From Priapulus caudatus (lineage: Eukaryota > Priapulida > Priapulimorpha > Priapulimorphida > Priapulidae), in assembly GCF_000485595.1 (NCBI RefSeq), contig NW_014578078.1, positions 63,864-92,154 of the forward strand: a DNA stretch of 28,291 nucleotides, given 5' to 3'. Shown here piece by piece: positions 1 through 6,661 of the stretch. The notes under the pieces were generated by a model. The model saw nothing but the letters and a program-made list of their open reading frames with translations. It searched no databases and had not been told where the DNA came from. The first letter of the stretch is position 1. Every line of letters begins with the position of its first letter. Position numbers and translations under genes: made by a program.

Positions 1-240
1 TTTGTTTCCAAATGGATCCTCACCGCTGCCGCTGTATGGATACGCTGTACAATGTTCCGTAGTAATTAATTAGACTAATCGTGCTTCAATAAACTCAAAA
101 TTTACAGAGATTATAGCTAAGACATGTGTCTATGTGTATCTAGATTTCTAGAAATGGAACTCAAATTGTTCGCGCCATATGATAATTTAATTGTACACTT
201 TCTTACGTCCATAGCCGTGCGTATCTATTTGGAAACAACA
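1..240. mobile_element. Short inverted-repeat element (MITE-like), possibly cut by the window edge
   Basis: The window opens with TTTGTTTCCAAATGGAT, and the reverse complement of the sequence ending near 240 reads GTTGTTTCCAAATAGAT. The ends therefore match as inverted repeats of about 16 bp around a 240-bp AT-rich body with no reading frame. The left boundary cannot be checked because the window starts there, so no target-site duplication can be assigned. It would lie in the intron upstream of the last ESS2 exon. Confidence 0.45.
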
Positions 241-1060
241 TGTCGTCCAGCGACCACGTGACCGATAGTTTTCCGACTCGTCATGGCGCAACTCTCTGTA
301 TATAGGGACCCTAGGTCACACTAGAAGCATAGTCTCTACTCTCTAGTTGTGAATCGGTCAAAACTTCTTTCGTCACACATTTACGTGTCATCTTTACGAC
401 CTCAAGTTATGTTATTTGGCGTGCCTTTCCATGTTTGTGGAAGGTCGGGTCCTGTAGGCGAAAGTTCTGTGCCGATTATCTGTGCGACGTATGTCCCATA
501 ATATGACCGGTAGTTTAGGTGAGCCAGATACACATTTCACTTGCAGTGCATGCATCTGTGGGTGCATGTTTGTGCTTGCATGCCATTACACGTGCATGTG
601 TAGTGTATATTGAATTTGTAGTGATTATTACTACCTAATCTAGTCTAATCGGCTAGTGATCACAAGGACCGGTCGGGACGACCGTTCCATTGTTGGGGTT
701 CAATGCTCTCTTTGACCAGTTGTCGGACTGTCATTAAATGTTGCTTACTGACTGCCTGGTTGACAACTTGGGCTCTGTTCTAGGGTCGGGCCGAGGCCGT
801 TACCCTCGTCGTCCGGCCGTGAGACCCGGCCGTACCTCTATTAATGATTCTATCGCTATGCCGTCCGTGACGTTAATTGATATGCTCCTTCTAAATATGT
901 CGTACGCCATCCGCCGTTCGTCCCTGAACGGTCGTATGTGCCACCGTTCTCACGGTACCACATTTCTGCATTACACATGCACGCATGTGGGTGTGCGTGT
1001 GCGTTTGTGCCTGTAGTTATTGAAGTGTGAAGCAACTATAATGTAAGACCTCTGCTGCAG
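241..1060. other. Intronic sequence upstream of the last ESS2 exon
   Basis: I see no coding exon here. The stretch holds a CATG/GTGCATG-rich low-complexity patch (about 545-610) and weak inverted matches around GGACGACCGTTCC (675-690) and GGACGAACGG-like sequence near 915-935. It ends in the acceptor CTCTGCTGCAG at 1050-1060. The 92-codon open frame at 738-1016 has no recognisable features and ends in GT-rich repeat sequence; I read it as chance. Confidence 0.5.
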
Positions 1061-1981
1061 GAAGGGGAACACGCCGACCGACAGTTGGCTGCCATGGCGC
1101 TACCTTCCATAGAGCAGCAGGCGATTACCAACGGCAGTCAGCCAATCAACACCTGGCACTACACGACCAAGAACACGGTCATGTACCCGCCTGACGGCGC
1201 GCCCCTCACAGCCGATGAGCTGGTAGCGCGACCGCTGCAGCCGCGCGAGATCGTCCATGACAACACACGCTTTGCTTACAACCCGTTCAACCAACGGAAG
1301 AGCAGCGAGGCGCTTGCTGCCGCTGCCAGCACTCACAAGAGGGTGCTGCATGGCCGCATCGGCGCCGACGGCAAGGAGCTGTTGCCCGAGGACGACGGGG
1401 CGGCGGCGGCGGCGGCGGGGCGCGGCTACGTGCGGACACCGTCTCCGCAGCCGGGCCCCGGCGCGACGCCGCTCATGACGTGGGGCGAGATCGAGGGCAC
1501 GCCGTTCTTGCTGGACGGCAGTGACGTGCCGCTAGCGCGCACGCCCGGCCCGTCGTTCCAGCTGCCGCAGGTGCCGCGGCGCGACCGCCTTGGCATGAAG
1601 CTAGCGGAGAAAAGCGGCCGTCAGCACCGGCAGCGCAAGCAGGCAGCACTGCAGCAGGCGTCGCTCGCGCTCACGACCCCGCCCGGTCGCTTCGGGTCGC
1701 AGAGGTCAGCGGACCGCCTCGAGCTGATGTCGCCGGCAGCGCAGCGTCTGCTAAGCAGCAAGCTGGGGATCCGCGTCGGCACTGACCGCGCGCTGCAGGC
1801 GAGCTACACGCCTAGCCCCGCACGCGCCGACGCTACACCCATCGCTCCCGGCACCCCGCACGCGTCCACGCGCACCCCGGGGAGCGGTGGCGGCGTCGCC
1901 GCGCCAACGTACGAGGCAGCGTCCATCACCGACAACCTGCTGCAGCTGCCGAAGAGACACAAGGCGAGCGACTTTTTCTAA
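1061..1981 (+). CDS. ESS2: ESS2 (DGCR14) splicing-factor homologue, 3'-terminal coding exon
   Basis: This single exon encodes about 306 residues: the C-terminal two thirds of ESS2/DGCR14 (Es2 family), a nuclear protein of the late spliceosome (C complex). The frame is open from the acceptor CTGCTGCAG|GAA at 1060/1061 and starts E-G-E-H-A-D-R-Q, so the TTG at 1085 and ATG at 1094 are internal codons, not the start. Family blocks, recognised from memory: an L-P-S-x-E-Q-Q-A-I segment at the exon start, N-T-R-F-x-x-N-P-F, G-x-D-G-K-E-L-L-P, T-P-S-P, MTWGEIEGTP, RTPGPSF, R-R-D-R-L-G-M-K-L-A-E, TDRALQASYTPSP, and the ending S-I-T-D-N-L-L-Q-L-P-x-R-x-K-A-S-D-F-F. The repeated TP/SP sites look like phospho-acceptors. 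An alanine run (GCG repeats near 1400) is a likely lineage-specific insertion. The exon is very GC-rich against AT-rich flanks. The N-terminal coiled-coil part is outside the window. Confidence 0.95.
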   Translation, partial: EGEHADRQLAAMALPSIEQQAITNGSQPINTWHYTTKNTVMYPPDGAPLTADELVARPLQPREIVHDNTRFAYNPFNQRKSSEALAAAASTHKRVLHGRIGADGKELLPEDDGAAAAAAGRGYVRTPSPQPGPGATPLMTWGEIEGTPFLLDGSDVPLARTPGPSFQLPQVPRRDRLGMKLAEKSGRQHRQRKQAALQQASLALTTPPGRFGSQRSADRLELMSPAAQRLLSSKLGIRVGTDRALQASYTPSPARADATPIAPGTPHASTRTPGSGGGVAAPTYEAASITDNLLQLPKRHKASDFF

Positions 1982-2320
1982 CGAACGATTTTTTTTTGGC
2001 GACATTTTAAATATCAACCGATTTTTAAAACGAGTCTTAACGTTTTCACCACGTTTGTGTTGTACATATTTTGACGTGTATGCGGGTATGGGATTGTGTG
2101 ATCGTGTCGTTGATAGAGTAGAATATGTGATCTTCTGTGTGCTCATGGTTTGTAATGTTGATCAGAGATGAGGTTACAAGTGGTAAATGTTGGATGGGTA
2201 AAGTTCTGCTTGCAATAATGTTGTAAAATACGTTGTGTATGTACATATATATCTACTGTCGTAACTATAATGCACAGAAGTAAAAAACTGAATAAACCAT
2301 AGAATATTTTGTAATATTTT
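1982..2320 (+). other. ESS2: ESS2 3' UTR
   Basis: This is an AT-rich, GT-rich tail after the TAA stop, running to the AATAAA at 2291-2296. No other coding signal is seen. The end near 2310-2320 is inferred from the usual 10-30 nt cleavage distance. Confidence 0.7.
2291..2296 (+). terminator. Poly(A) signal of ESS2
   Basis: A canonical AATAAA lies 310 bp after the ESS2 stop codon. It is followed by T-rich and GT-containing sequence (TTTTGTAATATTTTACGG) suited to a downstream cleavage element. Confidence 0.75.
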
Positions 2321-2328
2321 ACGGTTAC

Positions 2329-2334
2329 TTTATT
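2329..2334 (-). terminator. Poly(A) signal of TMEM199
   Basis: TTTATT on the plus strand is AATAAA on the minus strand. It faces the ESS2 signal 32 bp away. It is the canonical signal I favour for the minus-strand TMEM199 transcript, giving a 3' UTR of about 650 nt. A second AATAAA lies inside the TMEM199 stop region (around 2985) but overlaps the last codons, so it is a poor candidate. Confidence 0.55.
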
Positions 2335-2973
2335 GTACAATAACATATATACAGTCATACAAAGAAAATCTCCTATCTACACCTATTACAAATACTTATT
2401 CTTGCAATCAATGCCTTGCACCTGTATGCACCACACATACATGTATTTTCCTTGGTCGTTTACTCACTTACTCGGCCACTCGCTCCCTTACCTACCCGCC
2501 CACTGTCTCACTCACTCGGCTGTTGATACGTCTGCCACAGACTTCGTACATCTGAACGTAGTGGAACTGTTTGCATGACTTTATGTTCATCCTTCTTACA
2601 ATGCTTGCTCACAACTTTGACTTATGAACGTTTGAGATGATAACTTTTCTATTACGTTTGGCAGGCGAGGGTGTAGCCACTTAAAAATGGAAAATATTAG
2701 AGTCAGGGTTAGGCGTAGCCTGCCTGCCGCAAGCTACCTCTATAATTAAAAAATATATAAATGCAAATGCCCCTAAAAAGTGTAAATCGCCAGGTAGTTC
2801 CCAGCACTACACACGTTGACCGGGATTTGACCCCTCCCTCGTCACTACTTGGCTGCATCATGAAATTTTACCGCTTAATAAATTGTGCAGGCTATAGGCC
2901 TTGCTGGAGACATGATCCCTGGGTGACGTTCGAGCGAGGACATCCTGCATGTGATGAGATGATCGTTGTGTTG
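2335..2973 (-). other. TMEM199: TMEM199 3' UTR and intergenic sequence
   Basis: I see no coding exon on either strand. A partial inverted repeat (GGCAGGCGAGGG near 2663 against GCCTGCCTGCC near 2720) and a GGGTTAGG string near 2707 are the only structure. Assignment as 3' UTR follows from the poly(A) signal at 2329. Confidence 0.5.
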
Positions 2974-3048
2974 TCACAGGTTCTTTATTATGAAGTACAG
3001 ATCAGCGATCGCAACAATCAACGCCAACAGGAAACCAACAAATATTTG
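2974..3048 (-). CDS. TMEM199: TMEM199 exon 6 (last coding exon)
   Basis: The acceptor TTTCTATTGCAG precedes CAA ATA TTT, and the frame runs 24 codons to TGA at 2976-2974. It encodes QIFVGFLLALIVAIADLYFI followed by IKNL, the second membrane helix of the Vma12 hairpin. Start phase 0 matches the end of exon 5. Confidence 0.9.
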   Translation of the reverse strand, partial: QIFVGFLLALIVAIADLYFIIKNL

Positions 3049-5500
3049 CTGCAATAGAAAAACAAAACCCGCAATAAAGGTCATGCTACCCTGGCACATA
3101 TGTCTGCATCTGCATATATACCTTTCTCGCCTGTTCTAACTGTTAATAACAAGACTCGTGTAGAACGCGTATTTATTTTGTATGTATCTGAGTTCAGGCA
3201 CATGCTGCTTTGCATTGTATTATTACTCACCAGGGGAATGTGAGGTGTCGGTAGGGAGTACTCCGCGGCTTTATATCCAAACACGAACGAGCAGACGACC
3301 GTGAGCACAAAGTTAAACATTGCAATCAGTTGCTGTTTCACACCTTGAACTGTAACGGAAAAATCAAATGACCGTAAATGTGGATTTGAGAATAGTCGGG
3401 CAAGAAAGTTTGCGAGTGAGGCTACCGATAGATGGCACTACAATGCAAATAACAGTTGAATTACAATGCATAGTTATATTGAATATGCAGATAATAATAA
3501 GAAGGTTGCTCACGTTCACTGCTCAGAGATTGCTTTTCTTTTGCTCGCCACTGAAATCGGAAAAAAAAAACGTTTGTTGAAACAATAAAATGCCTGAAAT
3601 ATATATATGACATGCATGATGCCTGATATATACGTGTCAATCGTTTATTACTTTTATTATTGTTACTCGTCAATCTGTTGACAATTGACCAATCCGCCTG
3701 GTACGATCAGATGTCAAATCTGACCAATCATTATTGTGATGGGGCATTATAAAAACAATGCTTGGCAACAAAGCACTATACAGGGTGGCTATTTTGTGCA
3801 AGCATGAGAATCACTTACAAACTTCTATCTACATTGACCTAGCAATGCTATCGAGGAGGGGAGTGGGGCATCGTTATCTCGCCACAATAGATAGGTAAAT
3901 TTTTGATCACACGTACAACAGTGAGCGTCTACCAGTCAGACTAGATAACAATAATCACCGTAAGATCGACGCCCTTGGTCATCTTTCGATACTCGCGGTC
4001 CTCTTGTTCGTGTTTGAGCCTCTCTAGTCGAACCACCAACTCTGGGTTCTATGATAATCAAAGCCAGGTGAGAATATTAACATCTCGCGGGCCCACGCGT
4101 ATCCCTGGCTGCCCTATCCACCACGATAAAACGTGCATATAGGTAACACACATGACCAAAGGTTAAACGCTGTAAACAACCTTTAAGAATAAAATGTGGA
4201 ATTGATTATGATGAGCTTAAGACTCACAAACGTTGAGCGCTATCAACAAACAGTATTATGTGTATTTTACCCGGGGTTCCATTACTGGCTGTGGAAGCAA
4301 GACCTCAGAATCTGCCAATAACTCGTGTAAATAAACTTTCTCTGAATCTGCAACAGACAACACATACGTCTGCTTTGAGGCTAAACAAGGCTTATAAAAA
4401 CTAAACAAAAGACTTGGATGCGTAACCGTCTACTTGTGCGATTTAAGTATGGATGACATGATTTTAACCTTGTGTAACCTTGTAATAAGCACTCATCACA
4501 TTCACAGTCCCAGTGGCTATATCAGTATGTGAACAGTGAAGATGTACATCGCTTGTTACACAGTTATGATGTAAATCGTACGTGTTACAAAGAGAGAGCT
4601 GGACGTCAACCATGTCGATAGCTCGACACTGAGAAATCATGCACACGATGTAATGAATGTCATCCGGAAAACAGCACCACGACGAGTTTGAAGAATTTTG
4701 CACAATTTCCACCGATTTCTTAACTTTTGGTTTTCTGTAAAAATATTATTTATTGTTTCCCTTACAGTACTAGCACGACTATAGCCGGACCCGGTTCTAC
4801 GACTGTTTCAGTAGGAAGGAGCCTGACACCTTTCAATACGAAAAACCTTGGTGCTTGAAAACAAACTCTGAATTTTATAAATAAACAATTGTATAACCAC
4901 ATTTGACCTGACTTGTTACATGTTGCAAGTATATTTATAATGTAATGTAATGTTACATTGTATAAATTATTACTATTGCATCTATCAGAATTCTTTACAG
5001 TATTTGAAATACATGCAATAAATATTTTATAGTAATAATATACTCTATACTTGCATTACTGCACATGCGCGAGAACTACACAAGACTTGAGTGTTGAGAG
5101 TGCTGAAAATTATAATTTTCGCATGAGTATTAATTTCGATCTATAACTCGCTCTTGTATTAGTTCCTGAGCATGCACAGTAATGCAAGTATGGAGCTTGC
5201 CAACTTTCAAAAGGCTCCTTTCCAATTTGTCTGATAATAACATTAATAGTAATACTGAGCTCGGCATGTCATATATTATAGGCCGTGGCTACGCGACCGG
5301 TTCCGGACATCCATCTCACACAGTGATCTTGCAACACGTACACGCATGATTGCGCAACGGGATGCTCTGCCGATTGCCGAGTGTGTGTGTGTGTGTGCGT
5401 GTGTGTGCGTGCGTGTGTGTGATCGAGAGAGAGAGAGAGAGAGAGGTGTGTGTGTGTGTGTGTGTAAGATACAGAGAGAAGAGGGAGAGTGTGTGTGTGG

Positions 5501-5531
<31 letters not shown>

Positions 5532-5533
5532 GA

Positions 5534-5591
<58 letters not shown>

Positions 5592-5622
5592 ATCCCAGAC
5601 GGATGTGTGTGTGTATGTGTAT

Positions 5623-5718
<96 letters not shown>

Positions 5719-5774
5719 GAGAGAGACTAGAGGTGTGAGTGTTGTGTGTGTGTGTGGGGGTTCGTTGTGTGTGT

Positions 5775-5833
<59 letters not shown>

Positions 5834-6239
5834 CACGTTGCGCAATCATGCGTGTACGCGCGCGCGACCACTGTGTGAGTGGATGTCCGGATGCGTAGCC
5901 TGGAGGCTAGGCGACCGGTTCCGGACGCGTAGCCTGGAGGCTAGGCGACCGGTTCCGGGTGCGTAGCCTGGAGGCTAGGCGACCGGTTCCGGACGCGTAG
6001 CCATGAACGCGTAACATGGCTAGGCCTATGCCTATGGCACCTGATTGCTCTTGATTCCATTTATGCAATATCTTGAGTAGCTTTAATGGAAGACGGTCTG
6101 GCCTTTCATTCAGCTCGCTTCTCCAGGCTTCAAACTGCACCTTAACATTTTCAGACACGCTACTGGATGTTAAAAGCAATAACAAACGAGCTGAAAGCTT
6201 TTCTGTTATCTTGACAGATACTTCAGTGGGGGCCGCCAT
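2974..6239 (-). CDS. TMEM199: TMEM199 / Vma12-type V-ATPase assembly factor, complete six-exon gene
   Basis: Exons, in minus-strand order: 6239-6041, 4347-4271, 4048-3959, 3550-3514, 3349-3231, 3048-2974. They total 597 nt, giving 198 aa plus stop; human TMEM199 is about 208 aa. Every junction is GT-AG and every phase joins: the split codons are G|AT (Asp67) and C|TT (Leu135). Family blocks, recognised from memory: SEKVYLHELL (res. 68-77), M-E-P-R|N-P-E-L-V-x-R-L (89-100), REYRKMTK (110-117), then two membrane segments, IAMFNFVLTVVCSFVFGY (about 143-160) and FVGFLLALIVAIADLYFII (177-195), ending KNL. Known role: an ER/ER-Golgi membrane hairpin protein that helps assemble the V-ATPase Vo sector together with Vma22/CCDC115. 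The gene is convergent with ESS2 and divergent from the phosphotransferase gene. Intron 1 (4348-6040) carries a foldback transposon and a long microsatellite. Confidence 0.9.
3231..3349 (-). CDS. TMEM199: TMEM199 exon 5
   Basis: The acceptor CCGTTACAG is followed by TT that completes a Leu codon with the C left by exon 4. Then Q-G-V-K-Q-Q-L-I-A-M-F-N-F gives the first membrane helix, and the exon ends H-I-P-L at the donor CTG|GTGAGTAATA. Most of the 86-codon minus-strand open frame at 3081-3341 is this exon plus read-through into the intron. Confidence 0.9.
3514..3550 (-). CDS. TMEM199: TMEM199 exon 4 (37-nt micro-exon)
   Basis: A strong acceptor (a T run then CCGATTTCAG) precedes W-R-A-K-E-K-Q-S-L-S-S-E plus one nucleotide, and the donor is C|GTGAGC. 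Its length of 3n+1 is exactly what is needed to join exon 3 (phase 0) to exon 5, which needs one leading nucleotide. The encoded charged linker sits just before the first membrane helix, where the family is variable. Confidence 0.75.
3959..4048 (-). CDS. TMEM199: TMEM199 exon 3
   Basis: Thirty codons begin N-P-E-L-V-V-R-L-E-R-L-K and end G-V-D-L-T, between the acceptor TATCATAG and the donor ACG|GTGATT. The donor is weak (GTGATT) but keeps phase. NPELV..RL and EYRKMT are the most recognisable TMEM199 blocks. Confidence 0.88.
4271..4347 (-). CDS. TMEM199: TMEM199 exon 2
   Basis: The acceptor TGTCTGTTGCAG precedes AT, which completes Asp67 with the G from exon 1. The exon encodes SEKVYLHELLADSEVLLPQP then V-M-E-P-R at the donor CGG|GTAAAA. 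The YLHELL motif is the family hallmark. Confidence 0.9.
5047..5191. mobile_element. 145-bp MITE in TMEM199 intron 1
   Basis: The left arm begins ATACTTGCATTACTGCACAT, and the reverse complement of the right arm begins ATACTTGCATTACTGTGCAT. The arms stay similar for about 39 bp (both reach A-A-C-T-A then ACAAGA). A small palindrome (GAAAATTATAATTTTC) sits near the centre. If the TIR is read as CTTGCATTACTG, the flanking TA on both sides fits a TA target duplication, as in Tc1/mariner-type MITEs; the superfamily is inferred. Confidence 0.75.
5381..5829. repeat. Compound (GT)n/(GA)n microsatellite
   Basis: About 450 bp of GT-rich then GA-rich dinucleotide repeats with minor interruptions, lying exactly between the two inverted arms of the foldback element. 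On the minus strand it gives a meaningless serine/leucine/threonine open frame. Confidence 0.95.
5889..6002. repeat. 34-bp tandem repeat, 3.4 copies
   Basis: Units at 5889-5922, 5923-5956 and 5957-5990, plus a partial unit to 6002, consist of GG(A/G)(C/T)GCGTAGCCTGGA followed by GGCTAGGCGACCGGTTCC. Each unit contains a small palindrome (AGCCTGGAGGCT). The same CTACGCGACCGGTTCCGG block occurs inverted in the left arm of the foldback element, so the array probably grew from the element's terminal repeat. Confidence 0.9.
6041..6239 (-). CDS. TMEM199: TMEM199 exon 1 (start codon exon)
   Basis: The ATG at 6239-6237 lies in AACATGGCGGCC and opens 66 codons, M-A-A-P-T-E-V-S-V-K to W-N-Q-E-Q-S, ending TCA G|GTGCCA. 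The split G completes Asp67 in exon 2. The R-L-P-L-K-L-L-K-I-L-H-K segment leads into the YLHELL block with family-like spacing. The longer open frame runs on through the donor into 34-bp repeats and is not coding there. Confidence 0.85.
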
Positions 6240-6243
6240 GTTA
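6232..6243 (-). promoter_or_regulatory. TISU/YY1-like element over the TMEM199 start codon
   Basis: The minus strand reads TAACATGGCGGC across the ATG. The published TISU consensus (SAASATGGCGGC; translation initiator of short 5' UTR, which also binds YY1) matches at 11 of 12 positions, the first base being T rather than C/G. This suggests a very short 5' UTR. It is a pattern match, not proof. Confidence 0.5.
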
Positions 6244-6535
6244 AGTCAACCAAACTTTGAACTTTGGGTGACATTTGATTTATGAAACAAATATTTTTAA
6301 TAAATTGATTAATAATATTGTAAATTTTATTTAAATAAAGATAGTTTATGAATAGATATATTTATGTATATGATATATTCAGCATAATTATGCTTCTTGT
6401 TCATGTTTCTGTCCTGGCGCATATGCTCGATAAATTTATTTTCCCAGGACTGCGAATGCTGCGAACGAACAGAGAAACAGGTGATTTCGATCCTTGGTTT
6501 CGATAAGGTCGTCTTCGTTTTGAGGTGGTAATATA
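6240..6535. promoter_or_regulatory. Shared divergent promoter region of TMEM199 and the phosphotransferase gene
   Basis: Only 296 bp separate the two start codons, which point away from each other, so both promoters must lie here or, for the phosphotransferase, include a 5' UTR. The left half (6280-6400) is very AT-rich; the right half holds ATTTATTTTCCCAG at 6436-6446, which resembles a 3' splice site. A short upstream ORF lies at 6456-6506. Confidence 0.65.
6456..6506 (+). other. Upstream ORF in the presumed 5' UTR of the phosphotransferase gene
   Basis: An ATG opens a 16-codon frame (MLRTNRETGDFDPWFR) ending TAA, 29 bp before the main ATG at 6536. It matters only if the transcript starts, or is spliced in at the CAG near 6446, upstream of it. 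I cannot locate the transcription start. Confidence 0.35.
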
Positions 6536-6661
6536 ATGGTCGATATCTTCAAGTACTGGAGCGAAAGGATGACGGGCTTCCTTTCACCCACACAGCTGAA
6601 GAGATTGAAAGAGCACAAATACAAGTGCGAGAATACATCTGTGCTTGATCCATATATGCAG
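6536..6661 (+). CDS. CEPT1: Phosphotransferase exon 1
   Basis: Forty-two codons from M-V-D-I-F-K to D-P-Y-M-Q, donor CAG|GTATTGAC. It contains the [14 protein letters not shown] block typical of the cytosolic N-terminus of CEPT1/CHPT1. An in-frame TGA 15 bp upstream excludes a longer N-terminus within this exon. Confidence 0.9.

Larger units (their letters stand above)
5278..6029. mobile_element. Foldback element with a GT/GA microsatellite core, in TMEM199 intron 1
   Basis: The left arm (5281-5359) contains GGCTACGCG, GGTTCCGGACATCCA, CTCACACAGTG and ACACGCATGATTGCGCAACG. The right arm (5831-5900) carries the same blocks inverted: CGTTGCGCAATCATGCGTGT, CACTGTGTGAG, TGGATGTCCGG and GCGTAGCC. 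Outer ends ATAGGCC (left) and GGCCTAT (right) are also inverted. Between the arms lies a GT then GA microsatellite of about 450 bp; beyond the right arm is a 34-bp tandem repeat. The right end reaches to within about 12 bp of the exon 1 splice donor of TMEM199. Confidence 0.7.

Noticed and set aside
738-1016. 92-codon frame upstream of the ESS2 exon
   Set aside because: No ESS2 N-terminal features, no splice sites joining it in phase, and it ends in GT-rich repeat.
1751-2146. 131-codon minus-strand frame opposite ESS2
   Set aside because: A shadow of the GC-rich ESS2 coding strand running into its 3' UTR.
4464-4712. 82-codon minus-strand frame considered as a TMEM199 exon
   Set aside because: Exon 1 at 6041-6239 joins exon 2 in phase with family-like sequence, leaving no need for this frame, and it has no TMEM199 blocks.
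5276-5845. 189-codon minus-strand open frame rich in S, L, T, H, and two plus-strand frames rich in R/E and V/C
   Set aside because: They are translations of the GT/GA microsatellite and its arms; no non-repeat protein sequence is present.
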